A DNA stretch of 64,000 nucleotides from Anaerosporobacter mobilis DSM 15930 (lineage in GTDB: Bacteria > Bacillota > Clostridia > Lachnospirales > Lachnospiraceae). This document shows positions 31,594 to 39,952 of the stretch, in pieces. A program made the translations under genes and the position numbers. Under the pieces are notes generated by a model, which saw nothing but the letters and a program-made list of their open reading frames with translations, was not told the origin of the DNA and searched no databases. The stretch's first letter is position 1. Every line of letters begins with the position of its first letter. The stretch covers positions 161,371-225,370 of the forward strand of contig NZ_FRCP01000010.1 of the NCBI RefSeq assembly GCF_900142955.1, read 5' to 3'.

Positions 31594-34500
31594 TTAAAGA
31601 AAAATGTGAAGTTCGTTATTCGATTCTGTTGCTTTTAAGAAAACATCTTTTTTGATTGTTACTCCACCATTACGGTAACTATTGCTATATGGTTTTGAAG
31701 ATACAATTTCGTTATTGATTTTTATACAAGGAGTATCGGTTTGGCTATTTGTATGATATACAAAAGTAACAGTCTTTCCAAAGCATGTATAAGTGAAGCT
31801 TAGTCCGTTTAATTCGTTATCAATTACTGGGTCGATAATAAGTGAATCATTGGTAAAACGAATACCAAGTAAATTAGCAATCACTCTTCTGAGATAAATT
31901 CCTGGACCGCTTGAGTATAATCTCCAACCACCTTTTACAGCGATGGAACCATCTTTTAACTTGTTAAAGTTAGCTGCATATTCGTAACGATCATTATAGC
32001 AACCTTCTGAACTACTGAAGTAAACATTGCTTTGACGCGTTAATGCGTTTGGTACGGATTCGGTAATGAGGATAGGATTGATTTGCATAAGAGCTTTCCA
32101 AGCTTTATCCGCTTTCCCAAGTGTAGCCATTGCTTCAATGTAACGAATATGTGCGTGAACGTACTGTAAACTAATTTCTCTTCCGATATTCGCTGCTTGT
32201 TCAGCGCGTAAGAATATCTTACTGATACCCCCCTCGTAGCTTGCTGGGTGATCCATTAGACGTATGCCGTCAGGACAAGCGAGGTATTTGTCTATGATAG
32301 CAACGTTAATAGCAGCTAATTCAGGGTTGGCAAGTTCCGCAATAATACTTCTTGTCAAAGGTAAAAGTCTATATTGGATTGAGGTTTCCGTGTCATCTGG
32401 ATGCAACATAACCTTTGAAGTGCCGTCTGCTTCACGATATAGGAAACCGGCAATAACGCCATCCTTAATTAGATAACGATAGAAGGAATCTTTGATATCT
32501 GTAGCCATCTGGCTAAGTTCTTTTGAAAAAACTTCGTCTTTTGCAACAACAGAGTTGCTTAACAAGTCAAGTGTTTGCTGTGCAAGCGCTTGTGTCCATG
32601 CGCTGACTAAGTTATCTTTTAAGTGTTTGTTAGCAGGTTGTAATGTATCATCCCAGTCACCGCCAGCGTAAGAGATTAATGAAGTACCTGGTAAGAAGCG
32701 TTTACGAATTGTTTCAACAGCTCGTTTGATATGTTCTAATATAGATTCCGCTTTTCCTACAGGAGTGCCTTTAGAACCGCTACGATAATCTACGACCTCA
32801 TCTAAGATTGTAGTATCACCAGATGTATTAATATAGTCACTTACGGCTTTTAAAGGCCAGAATACAACGTCTCCGTGGCAATCTTCTTGGTGAATAGGAT
32901 AGCGATCGAACATAAACCATTGTGGCCATTCGAATACTTCATCGATTTGGTGAGCAAACAAGTGCATTAGAATGTCACGAACCATAGAATTATGTCCTGT
33001 TGTTAAGAAGAATTCTACAGGTCCTTGGCATACATCACGTGTACCCCAAGCAGCTCCTCCGGATTGTTCTAAACCATGTGGAGAGGCAAAATGTATTAAT
33101 GCATCGTGCGAATACCAACGCATTGTTGCATTTAGTTTGTCTGCTGTTATGTTGTTAGCGTCGCTAGTGCTTAGTTTGAAATTACTAGCCAGTTCGTTGT
33201 AGTATACATCATAAGATGCCTTGTTTGTGTTGAAATCATAAGAATCTTCAAAAGCTGGTGCATCGTTGTTTTCTGAACCTTGTAAAACTATCTCAAAATC
33301 AGATTTTTGATTGATGTTAATAGTTATGATGGATGGATCCATAGCTAAATTGTTATAGAAAACTCGGTCATCAGATACTTGGCTACCTTCAGGAATGCGA
33401 ATACGGAAGTTTAAATCTGGATAATATGATCTTGTATAGCAATCTTTTGAAGGTTTAATAATTAGCATAGAATCTTCTTGCTCTAATTCAAAACTTTGTC
33501 CTACTTCGTCTGGTCCAGCTGTGATTTGGTTGGAAACAATAAAGTCATAGGCTTTACCTGTAGTAGAACGTACCTGTAAAACAATTTCAGGACGGTCAAA
33601 TGTCGCGAAGGATGAAACTACTAAGATGTCATCTTCGATTTGATAGTACCAAGTGCTGCCGGATACCTCCATCTCGTATGCTGCAGGTAATGTAAGTTGG
33701 CGATACGTACTATCGATTTTAACGAAGATACGTTGACCACTATTCTTTTGAACGTTTAAAAGACCTCTGTGGTTAGAAAGAAGCTTATTGTTTGTTGTGT
33801 TTCCAACTACGAATTGACTGTTGAATACACCATACATGTAGTTGGTGGAACTAACAACACCAGTAGGAACTTTTGTCATATCAAAATTGGTCATAAGAAT
33901 GTGTCCATGAGGGCGTTCGGAAACTAATTCTTTAGATTGTAATACTACATGACCATTTGATGGGGTAAAGAATGAATATAATGTGTCTTTATCTATCTCT
34001 TCTAAACGACGGTTGGGGAACTGTTCGTTAATTTGTTGCATATTCCATTCTGGAGAAGCAAAAGGGGCGCCGATTATAGGAGTGGGAACTGGGGAAGTAA
34101 CAAACTCTCCTGTAATGTTGTATGAATACGCATCATTTATTTCTTGTACGTATTCGATTTCCTTTATTGCTTCTGGATGGTTTGCTTTGCATATACCGTA
34201 GAATGAAAATTCTTTATTTCCATTAACGGAGAAAGTTTCGGTCTGCAGTGCAATGTGTGAAAGTTCATACTGTTTATTTACATTTGGTAGATTACCGTTC
34301 AGTGCCTCGGGAACATTTGTCTTTTTATAAGATAAACCGAAGAACTGGGTTCCATCTGTTGAGTAGGCGTTTGTATTAATATTAATACTACCTTGTTGTA
34401 AATATGGATTCGTACCTCCTTGGCTCATGTTCTGTCTAGAACAGATGACGTAGCCATTATTTCCTTCGAAAACACTGTGTCCTAGGTATTGTGCGGTATA

Positions 34501-34920
34501 TAGTTCGTTTGATGCAACACTTCCTGCAGACGCAACGCCAATATCTTGTGAATATATAACATCTGCTTTTTGACATTCTCCTGAAAGTGAGATATCCCAG
34601 AACCAGATTCCAAATGGAGTGAGGCGGAATGTAACTGTGTATTTAATATCCTTTGCAGTACCAGTAAAACGAAGGTTTGTATCGCTTGCTTCTATAGTAC
34701 TGTTAGAATGAACACCGATTAATGGGTAAGAATGAACGGAATTTTCTTCATATATACGAAGGTATATGTTGTTAGAAGATCCGTCAGTATTGGTTCCATG
34801 AAAATCATTTATCATTACTGAATCGTGAATCCATTCGAAAGTATCTCCACTAGCTAAGAAAGAAAATGTACTGTTACTGTTTTTTAGCGTGATAGGAGTG
34901 GGCGTGTTTTTGTGTGTCAT
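31594..34920 (-). CDS. GH94 family phosphorylase, probable 1,2-beta-oligoglucan phosphorylase
   Basis: A 1108-residue GH94 enzyme without signal peptide. N-terminal beta-sandwich domains occupy roughly residues 1-580, then the (alpha/alpha)6 barrel with W-G-T-R-D-V-C-Q-G-P (Asp at about 629) and H-G-D-V-V-F-W-P. Length and motifs fit the 1,2-beta-oligoglucan phosphorylase group (Listeria Lin1839; an enzyme from L. phytofermentans is also known) rather than cellobiose or chitobiose phosphorylases of ~800 residues. The reaction would be phosphorolysis of sophorooligosaccharides to glucose 1-phosphate. The cluster context (ABC importer, LacI, GH3) matches Listeria lin1839-1843. The promoter and operator are at 34949-35001. 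Substrate is inferred from similarity and context. Confidence 0.85.
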   Translation of the reverse strand: MTHKNTPTPITLKNSNSTFSFLASGDTFEWIHDSVMINDFHGTNTDGSSNNIYLRIYEENSVHSYPLIGVHSNSTIEASDTNLRFTGTAKDIKYTVTFRLTPFGIWFWDISLSGECQKADVIYSQDIGVASAGSVASNELYTAQYLGHSVFEGNNGYVICSRQNMSQGGTNPYLQQGSININTNAYSTDGTQFFGLSYKKTNVPEALNGNLPNVNKQYELSHIALQTETFSVNGNKEFSFYGICKANHPEAIKEIEYVQEINDAYSYNITGEFVTSPVPTPIIGAPFASPEWNMQQINEQFPNRRLEEIDKDTLYSFFTPSNGHVVLQSKELVSERPHGHILMTNFDMTKVPTGVVSSTNYMYGVFNSQFVVGNTTNNKLLSNHRGLLNVQKNSGQRIFVKIDSTYRQLTLPAAYEMEVSGSTWYYQIEDDILVVSSFATFDRPEIVLQVRSTTGKAYDFIVSNQITAGPDEVGQSFELEQEDSMLIIKPSKDCYTRSYYPDLNFRIRIPEGSQVSDDRVFYNNLAMDPSIITININQKSDFEIVLQGSENNDAPAFEDSYDFNTNKASYDVYYNELASNFKLSTSDANNITADKLNATMRWYSHDALIHFASPHGLEQSGGAAWGTRDVCQGPVEFFLTTGHNSMVRDILMHLFAHQIDEVFEWPQWFMFDRYPIHQEDCHGDVVFWPLKAVSDYINTSGDTTILDEVVDYRSGSKGTPVGKAESILEHIKRAVETIRKRFLPGTSLISYAGGDWDDTLQPANKHLKDNLVSAWTQALAQQTLDLLSNSVVAKDEVFSKELSQMATDIKDSFYRYLIKDGVIAGFLYREADGTSKVMLHPDDTETSIQYRLLPLTRSIIAELANPELAAINVAIIDKYLACPDGIRLMDHPASYEGGISKIFLRAEQAANIGREISLQYVHAHIRYIEAMATLGKADKAWKALMQINPILITESVPNALTRQSNVYFSSSEGCYNDRYEYAANFNKLKDGSIAVKGGWRLYSSGPGIYLRRVIANLLGIRFTNDSLIIDPVIDNELNGLSFTYTCFGKTVTFVYHTNSQTDTPCIKINNEIVSSKPYSNSYRNGGVTIKKDVFLKATESNNELHIFL

Positions 34921-34948
34921 GTGATTTCCTCCTTAAATGAAAACGGGT

Positions 34949-34967
34949 GAAAACATTTCCAATTTCA
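34949..34967. promoter_or_regulatory. LacI-type operator, phosphorylase side
   Basis: GAAAACATTTCCAATTTCA contains the AAACRTTTCC core of LacI-family operators. It lies immediately downstream of the -10 of the minus-strand promoter, where repressor binding would block initiation. A copy differing at one core base is at 35180-35197. Confidence 0.7.
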
Positions 34968-34972
34968 TTCAA

Positions 34973-35001
34973 AGTATATAAGAAAAGTGACAATAAGTCA
35001 A
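34973..35001 (-). promoter_or_regulatory. sigma-A type promoter of the GH94 gene
   Basis: On the minus strand TTGACT (35001-34996) and TATACT (34978-34973) are spaced by 17 bases, about 50 bases before the phosphorylase ATG. Confidence 0.8.
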
Positions 35002-35131
35002 TGAATTTAATGAAAACTACAAAAATATTTGCATATAAAATTATGGAAAATCAAATGCAATATAATTCCAAGCGAATAATATTATGCAATATGTATAAAA
35101 AAAAACTTTTTATTTTAATATAAATAACATA

Positions 35132-35160
35132 TTGACAAAACCGTCAGTATAATTTATGAT
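35132..35160 (+). promoter_or_regulatory. sigma-A type promoter of the ABC transporter operon
   Basis: TTGACA (35132-35137) and TATGAT (35155-35160) with a 17-base spacer. A LacI-type operator starts 20 bases downstream. Confidence 0.82.
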
Positions 35161-35179
35161 AAATCTATCAAAACGAATA

Positions 35180-35197
35180 AAAACGTTTCCAATTTCA
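35180..35197. promoter_or_regulatory. LacI-type operator, transporter side
   Basis: AAAACGTTTCCAATTTCA, with the AACGTTTCC core of LacI-family operators, at about +13 to +30 relative to the plus-strand promoter. It shares 17 of 18 bases with the operator at 34950-34967. Confidence 0.72.
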
Positions 35198-35235
35198 AAA
35201 AACAATTTAAAAAGAGGAAGGAACGGAGGGATATA

Positions 35236-36168
35236 TTGAAGACGAAACAAGGTTTTCATGCTTTCGGAAAAGAAATACGAAGGAATTGGGTATTATTTTT
35301 AATGCTATTACCCGCAATTGTTTATTTCATTATTTTTTCCTATGTTACGATGCCAGGTGCATATGTAGCATTCGTAAATTATAACCCTAACAAAGGTATC
35401 TTTGGTAGTGATTTTGTAGGTTTTAAGAATTTTGAGTTTTTAATTAAGAATGGCGACTTATTAAGGATTACAAAAAATACGCTGCTTTATAATGTAGTGT
35501 TTTTGGTTTTAAGTCATACAATTCAAATCGCACTTGCGATAATGCTTTCTGAGATAACAAGAAAGAGATTTAAGAAAGTTTCTCAATCAGTTATTTTACT
35601 TCCACACTTTATCTCATATGTAGTGGTTGGTGTATTCGCATATAATTTCTTTAACTTTGATAATGGTTTTATTAATTCCATACTTGTTAATTTTGGTGGT
35701 GAGAGATTTTCCTTTTACTCAACACCTTGGGTTTGGAAATTCATAATTGTATTTTTCTACATCTGGAAAACTACAGGTTACGGAATGATTGTTTATATGG
35801 CTACTATAACAGGTATAAGTAGTGAAATTTATGAAGCGTCGTACATTGATGGAGCAAGTCGTTTCCAAAGAATCAAGCTTATAACGCTACCGCTTATGAA
35901 ACCAACATTCATATTGTTAATGTTATTCGGTTTAGGTGGAATTTTAAGAGGTTCCTTCGATCTATTCTATAACTTGATCGGTACCAATTCTATTTTGTAT
36001 CATTCTACTGACGTAATTGATACTTATGTTTACCGAAGTTTAGTTGGATCATTTAATTTCTCGTCGAGTGCTGCCGTTGGTCTTTATCAGTCAGTGTTTG
36101 GATTGATACTTGTACTCGGTATTAACTGGATTGTCCGTAAAATTGAACCGGATAGTGCGTTATTCTAG
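35236..36168 (+). CDS. carbohydrate ABC transporter permease (LplB type)
   Basis: A 310-residue inner-membrane permease with six hydrophobic segments. The first lies at about 17-37. The ABC-binding EAA loop is E-A-S-Y-I-D-G-A-S-R-F-Q-R-I at about residues 196-209. It resembles the LplB/YteP type of oligosaccharide permeases. The start is TTG 35236, supported by GGAGGG five bases upstream; no good ATG is available. It pairs with the next permease and the lipoprotein binding protein. No ATPase gene is in the locus, so a shared MsmX-like ATPase is expected. Confidence 0.92.
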   Translation: MKTKQGFHAFGKEIRRNWVLFLMLLPAIVYFIIFSYVTMPGAYVAFVNYNPNKGIFGSDFVGFKNFEFLIKNGDLLRITKNTLLYNVVFLVLSHTIQIALAIMLSEITRKRFKKVSQSVILLPHFISYVVVGVFAYNFFNFDNGFINSILVNFGGERFSFYSTPWVWKFIIVFFYIWKTTGYGMIVYMATITGISSEIYEASYIDGASRFQRIKLITLPLMKPTFILLMLFGLGGILRGSFDLFYNLIGTNSILYHSTDVIDTYVYRSLVGSFNFSSSAAVGLYQSVFGLILVLGINWIVRKIEPDSALF

Positions 36169-36183
36169 TAAAGGTGGTAGAAA

Positions 36184-37101
36184 ATGAAGAAAAAACAAAG
36201 TGAACAAAGTAATTCAAATATCAAAATGGGAAAAAGTAATAGAACTTTAATGCTTATTTGTTATTTGTGTATAGCAGTTTTTGCAATCCTATGCTTGTTT
36301 CCTTTCGCATTGATGATAACGTCATCTTTCATGACTGAAAGAGAAATTGTTGCAGAGGGCTATAAACTCTTTCCGAAAAATTGGAGTTTATCAGCATATC
36401 GTTATCTACTTGATAATCCTACGAAGCTATTGAGTTCTTACCGAGTAACTATAACAATTACTGTTGTTGGAACTGCAATTGGATTGTTTATCATGTCAAT
36501 GGCAGGTTATGTATTGAATCGTAAAGATTTTAAATACCGCAACTTCTTTTCCTTTTTCATATATTTCACTACACTTTTCAGTGGTGGATTGGTACCAACA
36601 TATATCCTTTATGTTAGATACCTAAACTTAAAAGACAACATCTGGGCACTTATATTGCCGGGTCTTGTTAGTGCATGGTCTATATTTCTTATGAGAAACT
36701 TCATGAAGTCAATTCCAGATGAATTATATGAATCTGCGACGATGGATGGAGCGGGACCATTTAAGATTTATATAAGGGTGTTTATGCCTCTTGCACTTCC
36801 TTCCCTTGCTACAATAGGACTATTCCTTGCGTTAGGTTATTGGAATGAGTGGTATAATGCAAGTTTATATATTGATACAGCTACGAAATATCCATTGCAG
36901 TATTTTCTACAAAAGATGGTTAACCAAACAAGTATTGATTCCCTTACAAGTTTGGGACATGTAATTGATGCAGCTTCGGTACCAACACAGTCAGTTAAGA
37001 TGGCAACGGCGGTACTTGCGACAGGACCTATTATTTTATTATATCCATTCGTACAAAGATTTTTCGTAAGTGGATTAACTGTGGGTTCCGTAAAAGGTTA
37101 G
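36184..37101 (+). CDS. carbohydrate ABC transporter permease (YtcP type)
   Basis: A 305-residue permease with six hydrophobic segments, beginning at about residue 23. The EAA loop is E-S-A-T-M-D-G-A-G-P-F-K-I-Y at about residues 183-196. N-terminal motifs L-F-P-F-A-L-M-I-T-S-S-F and the C-terminal F-V-S-G-L-T-V-G-S-V-K-G ending are typical of the CUT1-type partner of LplB-like permeases. It starts 15 bases after the preceding gene with AAAGGTGG as ribosome binding site. Confidence 0.92.
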   Translation: MKKKQSEQSNSNIKMGKSNRTLMLICYLCIAVFAILCLFPFALMITSSFMTEREIVAEGYKLFPKNWSLSAYRYLLDNPTKLLSSYRVTITITVVGTAIGLFIMSMAGYVLNRKDFKYRNFFSFFIYFTTLFSGGLVPTYILYVRYLNLKDNIWALILPGLVSAWSIFLMRNFMKSIPDELYESATMDGAGPFKIYIRVFMPLALPSLATIGLFLALGYWNEWYNASLYIDTATKYPLQYFLQKMVNQTSIDSLTSLGHVIDAASVPTQSVKMATAVLATGPIILLYPFVQRFFVSGLTVGSVKG

Positions 37102-37174
37102 CAAAAATTATCAAAAATGATATTATAGGCTTTACATTTAATGCTAAGACCTATAAAATATAGGAGGAAAAACT

Positions 37175-38749
37175 ATGAAATTAAAAAAAGTAATTAGTAG
37201 TGTTTTATGTGTTGCTATGGCAACCGCGTTACTAACGGGATGTGCTAAAGGGGAAAAAAATGTCACATCATCAAATGGTTCAAAAGGGGATTCGACTTCT
37301 AGCGAAGCATCCGCTGATGACTTGGATTTATCAAAACATGTAACTCTTTCAATGTATCTATATGGTTCACCAGGAGTGAAAAATGATGAGATTCTAGCTG
37401 AGATTAACCGTAAGCTTACAGAAGATATCAACACTTCAATTGAGATAAAGTATATTGATTGGGGCGATGTTTCTACAAAATACCCTCTATTATGGGCTTC
37501 AGGTGAAAGTTTTGATTTGGCATATGCTTCTGTAAATGCACCTGTACCATATTATACATTAGCAAAACAAGGTTCTTTAACTGATATTTCAGGATTGTTG
37601 GAAAAATATGCACCTACACTAAAAGCTGCTATTCCAGATTCAAGTTGGACAGCTGCTAAGTCAGGTGATGGTATCTTTGGTGTTCCTTCACTAGGAGCAG
37701 GATATTCAGCAAATGGTTTTGTGTATAACAAAGCAAACTGCAAAGCTTGGGGAATTGATGAAGTTACAGATTTAGATTCTTTAATTGCATATGCTGATGC
37801 ATCTGTAGCTCATGGAATCTATCCTATCAATGGTAATTCAGAAGTTTCAATGGATTTCTACAGAATGTTAGTAGAGTCTACTGGAAACTGGGTAGTAGCA
37901 CCTGGTATTGCAGAGTCAGAAATGTTTCTTGTAACAGAGGATTACAATAACGTTAACGAGATCATCCATCCAGCATTTACTGACGAGTTTGCTACATTTG
38001 TTACTATGCTTGATGAGTGGGAAGCAAAAGGTTACTGGCCTACAGACATCTTATCAGCTCAAACAGGTGATAAAGAGATGTATAAGAACCTTCAAAGTAG
38101 CGCTTACATTACACATATGGGTGACTGGACTGGTAACTTCACAGCAATCCATGGTCAATTAGAAAATCAAGATATGGATGCTTGGTACTTCGCAGAAGAC
38201 AATAACAAAGTTATGCAAAACTCACCAGCTCAAGATATGACAGTTATTAATACAAACTCAAAATATCCTGAGAGAGCATTAATGGTAATTGAAAAATTAA
38301 TGACAGATGAATCTTACTATAGATTATTCCAATATGGTATAGAAGGACAACAATATGAAATCGTTGATGGTTATTTAGAGAAACCAGCTGGATTTGATGA
38401 TGCTGTAGATGGTGGTGGATTTGCTGGTTGGGCATTTACTAACACTGCATTCAAAATCCCTTCTAGATCAGAACACCCTAGCCGTTATGAAAAGCAAGAA
38501 GAATGGAGTAAGAACTTCATCAGTAATCCTTTTAATGGATTCACTTTTGACTCTTCAAAGGTTACAACTGAATTATCAGCAATCTCCAACGTAAACTCAA
38601 CAATTGGTATTCAGCTTATGTTAGGTAAAACAGATGACGTTGCTGCTGGAATTGAAGAATATAGAAGTCAATTAAAGAAGGCGGGAATTGATACTGTTAT
38701 AGAAGAATTGAAATCTCAACTAGCATCCTTTACACCAGTTGCTGAATAA
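37175..38749 (+). CDS. extracellular sugar-binding lipoprotein of ABC transporter
   Basis: A 524-residue solute-binding protein. The lipoprotein signal peptide has a basic start, a hydrophobic core, and lipobox L-L-T-G-C with Cys23 as the lipidated residue. A Ser/Gly/Asp-rich linker (about 24-55) precedes the binding domain. Length and fold type fit the large LplA-like binding proteins. In Listeria the corresponding Lin1841 binds sophorooligosaccharides; the same ligand is inferred here from gene order. It is the last gene before a strong terminator. Many aromatic residues in the domain fit sugar stacking. Confidence 0.9.
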   Translation: MKLKKVISSVLCVAMATALLTGCAKGEKNVTSSNGSKGDSTSSEASADDLDLSKHVTLSMYLYGSPGVKNDEILAEINRKLTEDINTSIEIKYIDWGDVSTKYPLLWASGESFDLAYASVNAPVPYYTLAKQGSLTDISGLLEKYAPTLKAAIPDSSWTAAKSGDGIFGVPSLGAGYSANGFVYNKANCKAWGIDEVTDLDSLIAYADASVAHGIYPINGNSEVSMDFYRMLVESTGNWVVAPGIAESEMFLVTEDYNNVNEIIHPAFTDEFATFVTMLDEWEAKGYWPTDILSAQTGDKEMYKNLQSSAYITHMGDWTGNFTAIHGQLENQDMDAWYFAEDNNKVMQNSPAQDMTVINTNSKYPERALMVIEKLMTDESYYRLFQYGIEGQQYEIVDGYLEKPAGFDDAVDGGGFAGWAFTNTAFKIPSRSEHPSRYEKQEEWSKNFISNPFNGFTFDSSKVTTELSAISNVNSTIGIQLMLGKTDDVAAGIEEYRSQLKKAGIDTVIEELKSQLASFTPVAE

Positions 38750-38764
38750 GTAAAAGAGATTATT

Positions 38765-38802
38765 AAAGGCTGCTGCGTAACATATACAGCAGCCTTTTTT
38801 TA
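38765..38802 (+). terminator. Rho-independent terminator after the binding protein gene
   Basis: AAAGGCTGCTG and CAGCAGCCTTT form a perfect 11 bp stem followed by eight T. A second hairpin (AACGG ... CCGTT, about 38806-38834) lies directly downstream. Confidence 0.92.
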
Positions 38803-38870
38803 ATAAACGGACACTCACCAAGCGTGTGCCCGTTATTTTGATTATAAATTTAATTAATGGGAGGTACAAA

Positions 38871-39908
38871 ATGGCGAATATCACGATTACAGACATAGCA
38901 AGATTATCGGGTGTAGGTATTGCTACAGTTTCACGTGTTATCAATCAAACAGGATCGGTTAGTGAAAAAACACGAAAGAAGGTAATGGATGTAATTAACG
39001 AATATAATTACATTCCTAATAATAATGCCAGAAATCTTAAGATGACGCAATCGGACAATATTGCGCTTTTTGTAAAATACATTTCCAATCCGTTCTTTTC
39101 TAAGATGATTGATGTAATAGAGATAGAGATGGCTTCAAGAGGATTTCCTCTTTTGATACAAAATGTTGATGACATGACAGATGAGTTAGATGTAGCTATT
39201 AGTGAATCTATGCAAAGGAATTTGTGTGGGGTTATGATTATGGGCGGTTCCTATTCGTCGTATACAGAGGCGAAGTTTAAACAACTAGGGATACCGTGTG
39301 TACTACTTACTGTAAGTACAGAAGGAAATGTTGAGCCTTCTCTATATTCTAGTGTAATTATTGATGATGAAAAAGAAGCTTATAAAGCAACACAATATCT
39401 AATCGATATGGGTCATAGAAGAATTGGATTCTTGTACAAAGATGTTGGAAATGTGGTTACTCCTAATATCTTGCGATTTCGAGGTTACAAAAAGGCGCTA
39501 GAGGATAATGGAATTCCACTTGATGAGAATTTGGTTTCTCTAAGCGCACCGGTAATTGGGTCTGGTTTCCGAGTTGGATTCCAAGCTATGAAGCAGCTTA
39601 TGCTAAAAAATCCGGAGATGACGGCTGTCTTTGCGTTTTCTGATGTATTAGCAATTGGAGCAGCAAAAGCAGCGATTGCAGTGGGCAAGAAGATTCCAGA
39701 TGATATATCTATAGTAGGTTTTGATGGTATTGAAATGACAGAATTTTACAACCCTGCTTTAGATACGGTATATCAACCAGCTACGGAGATGGCGTTGTCT
39801 GCAGTATCGTTATTACATGGTATGATGAATGGAGAAAAGTCTCAACATAAAGTATACGAGTCTGTAATTATGAAGAGAGGCTCGGTTAAGAAGATACAAG
39901 ATAATTAA
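38871..39908 (+). CDS. LacI family transcriptional regulator
   Basis: A 345-residue repressor. The LacI helix-turn-helix and hinge are at residues 1-60: I-T-I-T-D-I-A-R-L-S-G-V-G-I-A-T-V-S-R-V-I-N, followed by the N-N-N-A-R-N-L hinge helix. The periplasmic-binding-protein-like effector domain follows, with I-P-D-D-I-S-I-V-G-F-D-G-I-E (about 275-288). ATG 38871 has GGGAGGTA five bases upstream. It is the likely regulator of the two AAACRTTTCC operators at 34949-34967 and 35180-35197, and probably senses a glucan fragment. It appears co-transcribed with the GH3 gene (45-base gap). Confidence 0.93.
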   Translation: MANITITDIARLSGVGIATVSRVINQTGSVSEKTRKKVMDVINEYNYIPNNNARNLKMTQSDNIALFVKYISNPFFSKMIDVIEIEMASRGFPLLIQNVDDMTDELDVAISESMQRNLCGVMIMGGSYSSYTEAKFKQLGIPCVLLTVSTEGNVEPSLYSSVIIDDEKEAYKATQYLIDMGHRRIGFLYKDVGNVVTPNILRFRGYKKALEDNGIPLDENLVSLSAPVIGSGFRVGFQAMKQLMLKNPEMTAVFAFSDVLAIGAAKAAIAVGKKIPDDISIVGFDGIEMTEFYNPALDTVYQPATEMALSAVSLLHGMMNGEKSQHKVYESVIMKRGSVKKIQDN

Positions 39909-39952
39909 ACGATTTGTTTAGAGTTATATGGCAACATAGAAAGGGCAGCGCA

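Larger units (their letters stand above)
34921..35235. other. divergent control region of the glucan locus
   Basis: 315 bases between the divergent phosphorylase and permease genes. It contains two sigma-A promoters (34973-35001 minus strand; 35132-35160 plus strand) and two near-identical LacI-type operators (34949-34967 and 35180-35197), one just downstream of each promoter. The AT-rich middle (35002-35131) shows nothing else. Confidence 0.8.

Noticed and set aside
35132..35153. TTGACA with TATAAT ten bases downstream as the transporter promoter
   Set aside because: A ten-base spacer is too short; the TATGAT at 35155-35160 gives the correct 17 bases.
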